This document shows positions 43,828-52,767 of a stretch of DNA of 64,000 nucleotides, piece after piece (position 1 is the stretch's first letter; each line of letters begins with the position of its first letter). A model generated the notes under the pieces. The model saw only the letters and a list, made by a program, of their open reading frames with translations. It made no database searches and had not been told where the DNA came from. This DNA comes from Methanooceanicella nereidis (GTDB taxonomy: Archaea; Halobacteriota; Methanocellia; Methanocellales; Methanocellaceae). The DNA is taken from positions 124,001-188,000 of the forward strand of contig NZ_PGCK01000007.1 in assembly GCF_021023085.1 (NCBI RefSeq), read 5' to 3'. The translations under genes were made by a program, and so were the position numbers.

Positions 43828-44376
43828 TCAATTATGTCTTTTGGAATATTTTGGTATATTTTTTAATAGTTCTATTACTTCTTGTTCAGATGTTACGCTA
43901 AATACCCTGTCTTCAGGCATATCCTCATATCTTATTGTCCTGTCTATTTTTCTACCGGACAATTCGCCGCTCCATCCTTCCACTTTATAGGCTATTATCA
44001 GTCTCTTTAATATCCATGCGAAAGATATCTCAGACAATGTCCCGGCTCCGCCTCCGATGGCTACGACCGCATCACCGTTAGCCACGATAGCGTTCCTGGT
44101 GTGGTCAAGGCCAGTAGCTATCGCAATATCAATATGCTTATTAGCTTTCCCGGGGTCATATCCGGGAAGGATGCCGATGATATCTCCTTCTTTATAATTT
44201 GCCGAGCTTTTCGCGCCTTTTGAGACAGCCTCCATCACTCCGCCGAGCCCTCCGGATAATACACGGTATCCGTTATCGACAAGCGATCTTCCCAGCCTTT
44301 CTGCCAAAATATAATTTTGCGAACCTTCTGGAAGATAGCCGTCACCTATCACGGAAATAATATGCCTTCGCGTCAA
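43828..44376 (-). CDS. TIGR00725/LOG-family Rossmann protein
   Basis: 182 residues. ISVIGDGYLPEGSQNYILAE, GYRVLSGGLGGVMEAVSKGA and VVAIGGGAGTLSEISFAW are hallmarks of the lysine-decarboxylase-like/LOG fold (nucleotide-binding GGxxGxM and PGGxGTxxE, here GGGAGTLSE). Some members cleave nucleoside 5'-monophosphates; others bind molybdenum cofactor. The TTG start is supported by GAGGGGT six bases upstream and by the lack of an in-frame ATG nearby. Monocistronic; 213 bp of AT-rich spacer to the divergent gene. Confidence 0.88.
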   Translation of the reverse strand: MTRRHIISVIGDGYLPEGSQNYILAERLGRSLVDNGYRVLSGGLGGVMEAVSKGAKSSANYKEGDIIGILPGYDPGKANKHIDIAIATGLDHTRNAIVANGDAVVAIGGGAGTLSEISFAWILKRLIIAYKVEGWSGELSGRKIDRTIRYEDMPEDRVFSVTSEQEVIELLKNIPKYSKRHN

Positions 44377-44589
44377 TTTTACCCCTCAATGATATTTTGG
44401 TATCATTCTATATACAACTTAGGAAAAATCCAGCACTAAACTAAGTAAATATTTTTCATTTTTTTACACTTACAAAATGTTAAAAATAATTATTTTGATA
44501 TTAAGCGATTCACCAACAAGCATTTATTAGTCAGGGTTGTTAGCTGTGTGTACATTGGGGGTTTTAAAATTCTATGGAGGTAAGCACCA

Positions 44590-45117
44590 ATGTTCGATCT
44601 ATTTAGCAGATCAAAAAACAGCGATAAACGCGAACCAGTAAATGGAGGTGTAGCGGACACACAGCTCATCGAGACAGAGGACTCTTTCAGCCTGTACGAA
44701 GGTACTGATTTTAAACGAAAAGTGTATGCTCTAAGATCCGCTATCATCGAAGCTATAAATAAACTGGATAAACGAATGTCCATAGACAATGCAAAAAACC
44801 TCTCAGACCTGACTGCAAAGGCCATTTACTATAAGGATCTGCGGGCTATCACCCTGATAGACGTTGTATTATCCGAAATAAAGAAAGTCATGGATGATAA
44901 GATGGCTTCCCTCAAAGAACCGGAAGACCCGTTCGAAGATATGGAAATGACCGGGAACTATATGCGTTCGTGCATGGCGCTTGTACCGGTGAACTCGATG
45001 TTATGCACTATTAAGGAGATCCTGAAAAGCGCCATTCAGGAAGCTGATAATGACATCAGCCATAGAGTAAATGATATACAGAGATTCGTAAAAGATTATG
45101 AAAACAGCGTATCATGA
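44590..45117 (+). CDS. Hypothetical helical protein
   Basis: 175 residues, almost entirely helical after an Asn/Asp-rich start (MFDLFSRSKNSDKRE). No membrane segment, no signal peptide. YALRSAIIEAINKLDKRMS and MCTIKEILKSAIQEADN-type helices suggest a helical bundle. The ATG has a textbook GGAGGT eight bases upstream, so expression is likely strong. I do not recognise the family. It opens a group of small helical-repeat genes (TPR at 45201, HEAT at 45602 and 47706), though each has its own spacing. Confidence 0.7.
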   Translation: MFDLFSRSKNSDKREPVNGGVADTQLIETEDSFSLYEGTDFKRKVYALRSAIIEAINKLDKRMSIDNAKNLSDLTAKAIYYKDLRAITLIDVVLSEIKKVMDDKMASLKEPEDPFEDMEMTGNYMRSCMALVPVNSMLCTIKEILKSAIQEADNDISHRVNDIQRFVKDYENSVS

Positions 45118-45200
45118 TCTTTTTATTTTTCTCTTTCGATTGACGTTACAACTACCGATATCATTTTTATATTACCGTCGCATTACTTCATAATGTTATT

Positions 45201-45590
45201 ATGCCTGGAAACGAAGAGGATAATAGATCGGAAAGCGAAAAGCAGCCCATCATAATACCGCAGGCTGAGCCAGGATGCAGCCATGAGAACCGGATATCCA
45301 TAAACATGGACATAAGTGAGCTTACTATCGACGATATCGATCTTAAGAACGGTATCCATCTTTACCATAATGGCTTGATAGACGAAGCAATGGCCGCGTT
45401 AAAAAAATATCTGTCAAAATTTCCCGATAACACCGAAGCTCATCTTATCCTTGGCGATATCTATGAGCGTAAAATGATGTATGATGAGGCCGTCATCGAA
45501 TATTCCGAGGTCTTAAGGCTTAACGAGAAAGATGATATGACACGCTTTAAGCTTGAAAATGCATTAAAACAAAGATCGATGAGAAAATAA
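45201..45590 (+). CDS. TPR-repeat protein
   Basis: 129 residues. A ~45-residue polar N-terminus is followed by two tetratricopeptide repeats: GIHLYHNGLIDEAMAALKKY and ILGDIYERKMMYDEAVIEYS, with the usual Gly/Ala/Tyr/Pro spacing and NTEAHL between them. Likely a protein-interaction module in the cytoplasm. ATG start with no strong ribosome binding site. Convergent with the HEAT-repeat gene (11 bp between stops). Confidence 0.78.
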   Translation: MPGNEEDNRSESEKQPIIIPQAEPGCSHENRISINMDISELTIDDIDLKNGIHLYHNGLIDEAMAALKKYLSKFPDNTEAHLILGDIYERKMMYDEAVIEYSEVLRLNEKDDMTRFKLENALKQRSMRK

Positions 45591-45601
45591 CATGATATCT
45601 T

Positions 45602-46114
45602 TCATTTTTTCTCTATCCTTATCTGCCCGGCCAGTATCTTTTTCACCTTATCCCTGATGATGTCATCTTCATCATTCTCGGCTTCCAGTAACGGCCTGAT
45701 AATATCATAGTTGTTTTTCTTTTGATAAAGGTTCCCTAATGCAAACTCTGCGCGATCCGCGACTTCCTGATCATCGTCTTTCAATCTTTCTACCAGCATT
45801 TGCACTACTTTAATATCCTCTATCATGTTCAAAAGCCAGGTCCCAAGCGCCATTGCGGCCTCTTTTCTTACCATTCTGTCTTTATCGTTCAATGAATGGG
45901 CGATATATTTGACAACACATTTTTTCCCCGTATTAAATCCAAGTACTGAAAGAGAATGTATCGCACTTTGCCTGACTACCGGGTCATTATCAGAAAGGGT
46001 CTCTATTAGCGGCTCTATTGCTGCCTTATCGCCGATATTCTTTAGCTGAAGTGCCGCAAATGAACGTATGTCCTTATCATCATCCTTTAGTTGTCTAATA
46101 AGGTCTGAAATCAT
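45602..46114 (-). CDS. HEAT-repeat protein
   Basis: 170 residues built of about five HEAT/PBS-lyase-type repeats across its whole length: IRSFAALQLKNIGDKAAIEPL, VVRQSAIHSLSVLGF, MVRKEAAMALGTWL, EVADRAEFALGNLYQ and IIRDKVKKILAG. The phasing is about 30-35 residues. Such proteins serve as adaptors or as subunits of cofactor lyases; no lyase partner is near. ATG start. Followed by the iron-sulfur flavoprotein gene upstream on the same strand (71 bp). Confidence 0.85.
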   Translation of the reverse strand: MISDLIRQLKDDDKDIRSFAALQLKNIGDKAAIEPLIETLSDNDPVVRQSAIHSLSVLGFNTGKKCVVKYIAHSLNDKDRMVRKEAAMALGTWLLNMIEDIKVVQMLVERLKDDDQEVADRAEFALGNLYQKKNNYDIIRPLLEAENDEDDIIRDKVKKILAGQIRIEKK

Positions 46115-46185
46115 GTTCTTACGTTCCGGTATTTCGGAAAAATTCAGGAATTAAATGAAATAAAAAAGGTAACGTAAATTTATCT

Positions 46186-46854
46186 TTACCTGCTCCATCC
46201 TTTCTGTACCCAGTGCTCGTAGTTACTGGCCCATCTTTCTCTATTTGCGCTGACCGTGTACCAAAAGCTTTCCTTAAAGAGATTATGTATCTTTTCCTGT
46301 TCCGGATATCTGCGCTTTTCTTTTATGGCTTCGACAAGGTCTTTCCCTAGCTCATAAGCCTTTTCAGAGGCCACGTTTATCGATGCGGGGTCTTTTCCTA
46401 CGGCTGCACCGGCAGCGCCTATAGCGGTCGCGCCGCATTTTATAAGGAACTCATTCAAGTAATCTAATACGATGTCTTCGTTACCGCCGCCAGTAGTGCA
46501 CAGCGCAAATCCGTATTTTCCTTCCAGCAATTGTAAATGTACGGCATCTACCATCCTGTCCATGAACACTTTCATCTGGCCGGTGACGTTATCTATATAA
46601 TTGGGACTGCTGAGGACAAGCCCTTCGGCGGCCATGATCTTATCCATGACCTCCTGGAAATCGTCGGTCTGGGCGCATTCCCCCTTTCTGTGGCAAGTTG
46701 CGCAGCCGAGGCAATATTCGATGTTCAGCTTTGTTATATCGATCATCTCTGTCTCAGCGCCTGCTTCCTGCGCGCCTTTCATAGCGGATTCTACAAGTTT
46801 GCGCGTCGAGCTGTTCTTTCCCCGGGGGCTTGAAAGGATACCAATGACTTTCAT
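46186..46854 (-). CDS. Iron-sulfur flavoprotein / FMN reductase family protein
   Basis: 222 residues, paralogue of 23960-24634. GILSSPRGKNSST is the FMN-phosphate loop, YCLGCATCHRKGEC the compact CxxCxxCx4-7C motif expected to bind [4Fe-4S], SSPNYIDNVTGQMKVFMDR the second flavin segment, and the C-terminus HWVQKGWSR mirrors the paralogue. Presumed cytoplasmic electron carrier linked to ferredoxin metabolism. ATG start. No operon partner. Confidence 0.88.
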   Translation of the reverse strand: MKVIGILSSPRGKNSSTRKLVESAMKGAQEAGAETEMIDITKLNIEYCLGCATCHRKGECAQTDDFQEVMDKIMAAEGLVLSSPNYIDNVTGQMKVFMDRMVDAVHLQLLEGKYGFALCTTGGGNEDIVLDYLNEFLIKCGATAIGAAGAAVGKDPASINVASEKAYELGKDLVEAIKEKRRYPEQEKIHNLFKESFWYTVSANRERWASNYEHWVQKGWSR

Positions 46855-46954
46855 AAATAGAATGTCTATCTGTTTTGTTTAAATAGTTTATTTAAAATAT
46901 AAAAAAGCCTAAAATATAATATTTGTCAGGCTGATCGGTTGGTATATTGTACGG

Positions 46955-47545
46955 TCAACGTTTTCTGCAATATAATACGCCCTTTCCTACAGGCACTATC
47001 ATCGCATCTACATTTTCATCGCTCAGGACATTGTCGATGAACGGCTTTAGAACATCCCCGTGACTTATTGCGTTATCTGCAAGGAATAGTCCTCGGCTGA
47101 CCATTTTGGGTATTATCGCTTCATAATATTCCGCATAATACTCTTTTTCGCAGTCGACGAAGCAGAACGAAATATCTTTTATGCCATTTAAAAATTCCTT
47201 TGCATCGCCATTTATCAGTTCGACGATATCATCTACTTTTGCAGCCCTGAATGTTTCTTTTGCCATGATCGCTTTTTCTTCAAGTATCTCAAATGTGATG
47301 ATGTTCCCGCCTGTTTCTCTGCATGCCAGCGCCATCCACAATGTTGAGTATCCTGCGCTGGTACCGATCTCTATGGCGGTCCCTGCCGGCGCATTAGATA
47401 ACGATAATGCTAAAAATTTTCCTGTTTCAGCCGGTATCTGTCTTAATCTCTTTAAATGAGGCGTCCCGTCTTTACGATCCATCTCATCTATCCTGCTTAA
47501 AACTTCCATTCTTTCTTTTATCTCTGTGGGCATATCGTTGAACAT
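46955..47545 (-). CDS. Class I SAM-dependent O-methyltransferase
   Basis: 196 residues of the catechol/caffeoyl-CoA O-methyltransferase type. AIEIGTSAGYSTLWMALA is the SAM-binding motif I, NIITFEILEEKAIMAKETF motif II, DISFCFVDCEKEYYAEY the metal-binding Asp region (here FVDCEKE rather than FIDADK), and SRGLFLADNAISHG the second metal residue region. The Asp-to-Cys/Glu changes in the metal loop leave substrate uncertain. ATG start, single gene. Confidence 0.87.
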   Translation of the reverse strand: MFNDMPTEIKERMEVLSRIDEMDRKDGTPHLKRLRQIPAETGKFLALSLSNAPAGTAIEIGTSAGYSTLWMALACRETGGNIITFEILEEKAIMAKETFRAAKVDDIVELINGDAKEFLNGIKDISFCFVDCEKEYYAEYYEAIIPKMVSRGLFLADNAISHGDVLKPFIDNVLSDENVDAMIVPVGKGVLYCRKR

Positions 47546-47705
47546 TATGGTTCTTTTAAAAAGTCATGTGTAAAATATTATTTGGTAAGACCATCAGCAT
47601 TATACTTCATTTGAAAATAAAGGGATCAGTTACCTGTCATAGGGATTATGTATCAATATTAAAAAAGATTATAAATATTTGTGATAAGAAAGTAATGGTA
47701 TTATA

Positions 47706-48320
47706 ATGGAATTGAGCGATAAAAGCGTTAATCTCGAAGCTATAGCAAAAAAGGCTCATGATAATGAAGATTTTTTTAAAGAGATCCTTGACGGTACTTT
47801 ATCTAAAAATGATACTATTCGATATAATTGTTTTAAGACGTTATTATTCCTAAGCGAAGAGATGCCTGAATTTTTATACCCTGAATGGGATCGTTTTTCC
47901 GGTATGCTTTCATCGGATAATACATATCATAAGCTTGAAGCAGTCCATATTTTAGCGAACCTTACAAAGTATGACCCAAATGACCGGTTTGGAGATGATT
48001 TTGAGAAATTTTACGGGCTTCTGGAAGATAAAAGCATGGTCACTTCAGCACATGTCGCAGGGGACTCGGGAAAGATAGCCCGGTCAAGGCCGGATCTCAG
48101 GGAAAGGATAACAGGTAAATTATTGGACATTGATAGCACTCATCATAAAAAAGAACGAATAGAGCTCATAAAAAGTTACATTATAGATTCATTCAGCGAA
48201 TATTATGATGTTGCCGATAATAAGAATGATATAATTAGTTTCGTTAAGGGACAGTTAAACAGCAGCAGCCCGAAAACGAGAAAGAACGCCGATAAGTTCC
48301 TTAAAAAATGGGATAAATAG
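47706..48320 (+). CDS. HEAT/ARM-like helical repeat protein
   Basis: 204 residues, all helical, with weak HEAT/ARM periodicity: TIRYNCFKTLLFLSEEMPEF, YHKLEAVHILANLTKYD, and TSAHVAGDSGKIARSRPDL are successive helix pairs. The C-terminal SSSPKTRKNADKFLKKWDK is a strong final repeat. Closely related proteins in methanogens are annotated only as HEAT-repeat domain proteins. ATG start shortly after an AT-rich promoter. It is followed 28-40 bp later by the MGMT-like gene on the same strand, possibly one transcript. Confidence 0.75.
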   Translation: MELSDKSVNLEAIAKKAHDNEDFFKEILDGTLSKNDTIRYNCFKTLLFLSEEMPEFLYPEWDRFSGMLSSDNTYHKLEAVHILANLTKYDPNDRFGDDFEKFYGLLEDKSMVTSAHVAGDSGKIARSRPDLRERITGKLLDIDSTHHKKERIELIKSYIIDSFSEYYDVADNKNDIISFVKGQLNSSSPKTRKNADKFLKKWDK

Positions 48321-48360
48321 TTTTTTGATTTTTGGATAATATATTGATATGGGTATCTGT

Positions 48361-48837
48361 ATGGCCAAAGCTAAAAAGTCGTGGAAAGAAAAGCTTAACG
48401 ATGATAAGGATCTGCCTAAGGTTATCGAGATAGACGAAAATATGAGTAAAAGATGGGGCACCGGAACATGTGTCATCCCTGCCCCTCGAGAAGTTGACGA
48501 AATAATGAAAAAAGTCCCTAAAGGAAAGCTAATCACGATAAACGAGATAAGAGAGGCACTGGCTAAGAAACACGGCGCAAATATCGCGTGTCCCCTGACG
48601 ACAGGTATCTTTGCCTGGGTGGCAGCAGGAGCAGCCGGGGAGGACTCTGCGGAAGGTAAAAAGAACATTACGCCTTACTGGAGGACACTTAAGACCGGCG
48701 GAGTCATCAATGAAAAGTATCCCGGAGGAGTCGAGGAGCAGGTCAGGCTTCTCGAAAAAGAAGGACATAAAATAATTCAAAAGGGTAAAAAGTACACTGT
48801 GGAAGATCATGAAAAAGCTCTGGTAAAAATTAAATGA
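48361..48837 (+). CDS. MGMT/alkyltransferase-like DNA-binding domain protein
   Basis: 158 residues from the ATG at 48361 (MAKAKKSW); an ATG four codons earlier is also possible. KWRTGTCVIPAPREVDEIM-type sequence, GKLITINEIREALAKKHGA (winged helix), ACPLTTGIFAWVAAGAAGED and PYWRTLKTGGVINEKYPGG follow the pattern of the MGMT-like DNA-binding family found in many archaea and bacteria. The PCHR active-site of true O6-methylguanine methyltransferases is replaced by ACPLTTG, so a repair transfer of the alkyl group to that Cys is uncertain. Function probably nucleic-acid related. Confidence 0.82.
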   Translation: MAKAKKSWKEKLNDDKDLPKVIEIDENMSKRWGTGTCVIPAPREVDEIMKKVPKGKLITINEIREALAKKHGANIACPLTTGIFAWVAAGAAGEDSAEGKKNITPYWRTLKTGGVINEKYPGGVEEQVRLLEKEGHKIIQKGKKYTVEDHEKALVKIK

Positions 48838-48949
48838 TCTATTTTTTGCATAACAATTATTCTGTATTAGTGAAGGTCTTTTTCAGTCATACCTATTTTA
48901 AGGTAAAACATCTTCGCGAGCTTTTTAATATAAAATATGCAAAAAGCGG

Positions 48950-49507
48950 CTAAAATTGTATACCTTTTTTAGATACAAATTTTTCCGGTGCTTTCCTGTC
49001 CACCATCTCATTGACAAAATCAGCTCTCTCTATAAGTTCATCAGGAGCGTACCTGCCGGTCAAAACGATGTCAGTCTCATCTGGAATATCATTTAATAAG
49101 TTTAATACATCGTTCACGCTGATCAAGCCCATATGAACGGCAAGAGACACCTCATCAAGTACAAGCAGGTCAGGTTTATCCTTAAGAATCTCACCGGCAA
49201 ACTCTAAGCCTTTTCTGGCCATCTCTTTATCGGCTTCATCTATCTCTCTTACTTCTAAGCTGATCCCGCCTTCGCTGATCTTTTTTCGCGCCTTATTCGG
49301 GCTTATCCATCCCGGCATTCCAAACTGGTATATCTCATAATATGGCTTGAGCTTCTCCTTGATCCTGTACTCGCCCGTATCTTTCCACCATTTCATGAAC
49401 TGGATAATTACGACTTTATGATCATGTCCTACGGATCTGAGTGCAAGACCAAGAGCGCTTGTGGTTTTCCCTGCACCTGTCCCATAGTATAGATAGATAT
49501 GTCCCAT
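48950..49507 (-). CDS. cobO: Cob(I)alamin adenosyltransferase (CobA/CobO/BtuR type)
   Basis: 185 residues. YYGTGAGKTTSALGLALRSVG is the P-loop, VIIQFMKWWKDTGEY a substrate-contact segment, LLVLDEVSLAVHMGLI the Walker B, and VLTGRYAPDELIERAD the family C-terminal motif. It transfers the adenosyl group from ATP to cob(I)alamin to make adenosylcobalamin. The ATG begins 4 bp after the stop of the adenosylcobalamin-dependent ribonucleotide reductase, so enzyme and coenzyme supply are on one transcript. Confidence 0.95.
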   Translation of the reverse strand: MGHIYLYYGTGAGKTTSALGLALRSVGHDHKVVIIQFMKWWKDTGEYRIKEKLKPYYEIYQFGMPGWISPNKARKKISEGGISLEVREIDEADKEMARKGLEFAGEILKDKPDLLVLDEVSLAVHMGLISVNDVLNLLNDIPDETDIVLTGRYAPDELIERADFVNEMVDRKAPEKFVSKKGIQF

Positions 49508-49511
49508 ATAT

Positions 49512-51617
49512 TCACCCGCAGGTCTGGCAGGTCACTGTGGGCTTCCCGCCCGCATATTCCTCGGATGCTGTGACCACTCGTTTTGCTTCTTCCTTATCCA
49601 GTCCCAGGTTAAGTACTTGCTCTCCTTTGCTTCCATATCGGTATACGGTCACGCCTTTACATTTCAGCTTATAGGCCATCATGTATATTTTTTCGATGTC
49701 TTCTGGCGTAGAGTTTTGCGGCAGATTTACAGTCTTAGAGACCGCATTCTCAGTATGTTTCTGGAATGCAGCCTGCATTTTGACATGCCATTGCGGTGAA
49801 ATATCATGGGCCGTGACAAAGATCCTTCTAACGTCCTCAGGGATCTCCTTTATGTTTTGTATGGTCCCGTATTTCGCGATCTTTTCCATCAGCACTACGC
49901 TATAGAAACCCCTGTCCTTGGCTATTCTTTCAAAGAGGGGATTGATCTCGAACAGCCTTGCGCCGCCCAGAACATGCCTCATGAAGGCGACTGCGAATAG
50001 CGGCTCAATACCTGATGAACACCCGGCTATGATGCTTATAGTCCCGGTCGGCGCTATTGTAGTGACAGTAGCGTTTCTTCTTCCCTCGGACTTATCGCTC
50101 CATATGCTGCCAGAAAAATTAGGAAATATCCCGCGCTGCATTGCCAGTTCTTCTGATGCATTAACCGCTTCTTTTTCAAAAAATGCTGCTATCTTTTCAC
50201 CCAGGTCAAGAGCATCATTAGAATCATAGGGGATGTTCATCCTAATAAGAAGATCCGCGAATCCCATGACACCAAGTCCTATTTTTCTATTTAATCTTGT
50301 TATGATGTCGATCTCTTCCAGAGGATATGGATTTACATCTATTACATTGTCAAGAAAATGGACACTATTATGTATGGCATCCCGTATCTTTTCCCAGTTA
50401 AGCTCTCCTGTCCGCGTTATCATCCTTGAAAGGTTTATGCTGCCAAGGTTACATGATTCGTACGGGAGTAATGGCTGTTCTCCGCAAGGATTCGTAGCTT
50501 CGATCTTTCCTGCGCGCGGAGTCGGATTATGCCTGTTGATCTCGTCTATGAAGACGACTCCCGGGTCACCGCTCTGCCAGGCATTCTCCATCATTTTATC
50601 CCATACTTCACTGGCGTTGAGTTTTTTGACAATTTTACCTGTCCGGGGGTTTATGAGATCATAATCTTCTCCTTTTTCCACGGCATTCATGAATTTGTCC
50701 GTTGCCGCTACTGAAATGTTAAAATTGGTGAGTATATTTTGTTTTGATTTAGATGTGATAAATTCTAAAATGTCCGGATGATCAACCCTGAGCACGGCCA
50801 TCATCGCGCCCCGTCTTTTACCTCCTGATTTAATTACATCCGTTGCCGTATCGAATATTCTCATGAAACTTACAGGGCCTGACGCAACGCCTTTTGTCGA
50901 CCTGACAATATCTCCCGACGGCCTTAGCCTTGAAAAATCGAAGCCTACGCCTCCGCCTGTCTGCTCTATAAGAGCCATATTTTTCAAGGTAGTGAATATG
51001 CCTTCCAGGGAATCTTCCACGGGAAGGACATAGCATGCGGACATCGCGAAATTCGTACCTGTGCCTGCATTAAAAAGTGTCGGAGAGTTCGGTAGAAATT
51101 CAAGCTTGCTCATCGACCTGAAGAAAGACTCTTCAGCGCGTTTGACGTCACTGCCATATTTTCTGTCTGCAGATGCTATGGCACTGGCGACACGCCTGAA
51201 CATTTGGGCAGGAGTTTCAATGTTCTCTCCTTTATCGTTTTTTAGTAAGTATCTCTTCCTGAGCACTTCCAGTGAATTAACTGTAAGCTTCGGCTCTTCA
51301 TCGATGCCAAGCTCTTTTTTAATTCCTCTTATCTCTTCCTTTTTCTTTCTATAATCGTCATATTCGTCCGCCACTGTCTTGAAGCCCTTTTCCTTCAAGA
51401 CTTCAACAACGATGGTCTGGATATCTTCTATGGGCGGGATCATACCTTTGAACTTTTCGTTAAGCAGAATTACAACCTCATCAGATATTTTCAGTGCATC
51501 TGCTTTAGTGCCGGAATCTGTGGCTACAAGTGCCTTATGGATAGCGTCGGTTATTCTATCCTGATTAAAATCAACAATTGTTCCGTCTCGTTTTTTAACC
51601 TTGACGATACGATCCAT
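49512..51617 (-). CDS. nrdJ: Ribonucleotide reductase, adenosylcobalamin-dependent (class II)
   Basis: 701 residues. An N-terminal ATP-cone-like domain (KKRDGTIVDFNQDRITDAIHK) is followed by the reductase barrel: SKLEFLPNSPTLFNAGT, ACYVLPVEDSLEGIF, EQTGGGVGFDFSRLRP, ATNPCGEQPLLPYESCNLGS (the NPCxExxL active-site loop), and GTISIIAGCSSGIEPLF. The C-terminus TVTCQTCG keeps the redox Cys pair. It makes deoxyribonucleotides without oxygen, using AdoCbl as radical source, which fits an anaerobe. ATG start. Coupled to cobO. Confidence 0.95.
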   Translation of the reverse strand: MDRIVKVKKRDGTIVDFNQDRITDAIHKALVATDSGTKADALKISDEVVILLNEKFKGMIPPIEDIQTIVVEVLKEKGFKTVADEYDDYRKKKEEIRGIKKELGIDEEPKLTVNSLEVLRKRYLLKNDKGENIETPAQMFRRVASAIASADRKYGSDVKRAEESFFRSMSKLEFLPNSPTLFNAGTGTNFAMSACYVLPVEDSLEGIFTTLKNMALIEQTGGGVGFDFSRLRPSGDIVRSTKGVASGPVSFMRIFDTATDVIKSGGKRRGAMMAVLRVDHPDILEFITSKSKQNILTNFNISVAATDKFMNAVEKGEDYDLINPRTGKIVKKLNASEVWDKMMENAWQSGDPGVVFIDEINRHNPTPRAGKIEATNPCGEQPLLPYESCNLGSINLSRMITRTGELNWEKIRDAIHNSVHFLDNVIDVNPYPLEEIDIITRLNRKIGLGVMGFADLLIRMNIPYDSNDALDLGEKIAAFFEKEAVNASEELAMQRGIFPNFSGSIWSDKSEGRRNATVTTIAPTGTISIIAGCSSGIEPLFAVAFMRHVLGGARLFEINPLFERIAKDRGFYSVVLMEKIAKYGTIQNIKEIPEDVRRIFVTAHDISPQWHVKMQAAFQKHTENAVSKTVNLPQNSTPEDIEKIYMMAYKLKCKGVTVYRYGSKGEQVLNLGLDKEEAKRVVTASEEYAGGKPTVTCQTCG

Positions 51618-51729
51618 ATGACTACATATATTTTTTAGGTTTATAATAATATTATATGTTATTTTACAAATGCCAGATTTGAACCTGCTTATTATATTCG
51701 GATCGATACAAATTTCATTTTAACAAATG

Positions 51730-51737
51730 TTTATATA
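51730..51737 (+). promoter_or_regulatory. TATA box of the tetR gene
   Basis: TTTATATA, preceded by AAATG. The first operator copy begins 14 bp downstream (51744). The same arrangement, AAACG-TTTATATA, recurs at 52753 before the efflux operon. Confidence 0.65.
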
Positions 51738-51743
51738 TTGTAA

Positions 51744-51778
51744 AATAAACATTGGTTAGTTAATAACCAGCTGTTATA
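51744..51778 (+). promoter_or_regulatory. Two TetR operator copies at the tetR promoter
   Basis: Two 17-bp sites with an 18-bp period: AATAAA-CATTG-GTTAGT (51744-51760) and AATAAC-CAGCT-GTTATA (51762-51778). Both fit AATAAC-N5-GTTATT, the consensus of the three sites at 52768-52820. They cover the expected transcription start, which predicts autorepression. Confidence 0.7.
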
Positions 51779-51808
51779 ATCTTATTACAGGTCATCACGG
51801 GGAAAACG

Positions 51809-52537
51809 ATGTCGATCACGGACAGAAAGGAACGGGAAAAAGAGCAGAGAAGGAATGCCATTATCGATGCTGCGGAGAAGATGTTCTTCTCCAGGGGATA
51901 TGATAACGTCTCCATGGATGACATAGCCAGAGCAGTTGAACTCAATAAGGCTACACTCTACCTTTATTTTAAGAACAAGGAAGCATTATTTTTCGCTGTC
52001 GTGCTGCGTGGTGCCAGGATACTTAACTCTCTTGTAAAGGAAAACATAAAAACATGTAAGACCGGTTATGAAAAACTCTGGGAAACAGGGCACGCATACT
52101 TTACGTTCTTTAAAAAGTATCCCGACTATAACCAGGTCCAGAATTATTTCTATTCCGGAAGATTTGACCTGTCAAACGTAATGGATATGCAGGTAGATGC
52201 TATCGATGGTGGAAAACGTTATGCCTTACATGAGTATACTGTTTTCGATTTCCCGAAAATAACTGACGTCGAGGATGCGAAAGAGATCATAATGCTGCAT
52301 CATGAAATATTTGTCATCATGTGCAATTCTATAAAAGAAGGCATTGATGAAGGTATGTTCAGGCCGGATCTGGATCCGGCAGAAGCTGCCATTATATTCA
52401 CAATGGTCCTTGAGAGCGTACCCAATATGCGCCCGGACCTAAAGTCAGTGCTTGACAGCAGGGGAATAGATCGATCTAAATTCTCAAAAGATATCGGGGA
52501 CTTCATCGGTAATATGCTCAAGATAAAAAATACTTGA
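51809..52537 (+). CDS. TetR/AcrR-family transcriptional repressor
   Basis: 242 residues. The N-terminal HTH (~14-60: RRNAIIDAAEKMFFSRGYDN, MDDIARAVELNKATLYLYF, NKEALFF) is canonical TetR. The C-terminal ligand-binding domain is helical with many aromatic residues (YFTFFKKYPDYNQVQNYFY), suggesting a hydrophobic ligand. It stands directly upstream of an efflux operon in the same direction. Its own promoter and that of the efflux operon share arrayed 17-bp sites, so it very probably represses both and is relieved by a transported compound. ATG start after GGGGAAAACG. Confidence 0.92.
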   Translation: MSITDRKEREKEQRRNAIIDAAEKMFFSRGYDNVSMDDIARAVELNKATLYLYFKNKEALFFAVVLRGARILNSLVKENIKTCKTGYEKLWETGHAYFTFFKKYPDYNQVQNYFYSGRFDLSNVMDMQVDAIDGGKRYALHEYTVFDFPKITDVEDAKEIIMLHHEIFVIMCNSIKEGIDEGMFRPDLDPAEAAIIFTMVLESVPNMRPDLKSVLDSRGIDRSKFSKDIGDFIGNMLKIKNT

Positions 52538-52752
52538 ACAGACGACATTAAAGATATTCTCATTAATGTTGATCGAATACTGGTACTGACATTTTTAATC
52601 GATCCATATACCGGGCATTTTATGGGGAGTATAAACCTTACAATAAAAAGCGGATAATGTAGACAACTTATCCTATATGCAATATCATTAAGGTTATTTT
52701 TCTAAATCCATAGTATCTTGGTTATCTATCGATATTTTTACAAAACCAAACG

Positions 52753-52760
52753 TTTATATA
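52753..52760 (+). promoter_or_regulatory. TATA box of the efflux operon
   Basis: TTTATATA in the context AAACGTTTATATATTT, closely matching the tetR promoter at 51730. The first operator starts 15 bp downstream. Confidence 0.65.
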
Positions 52761-52767
52761 TTTAAAA

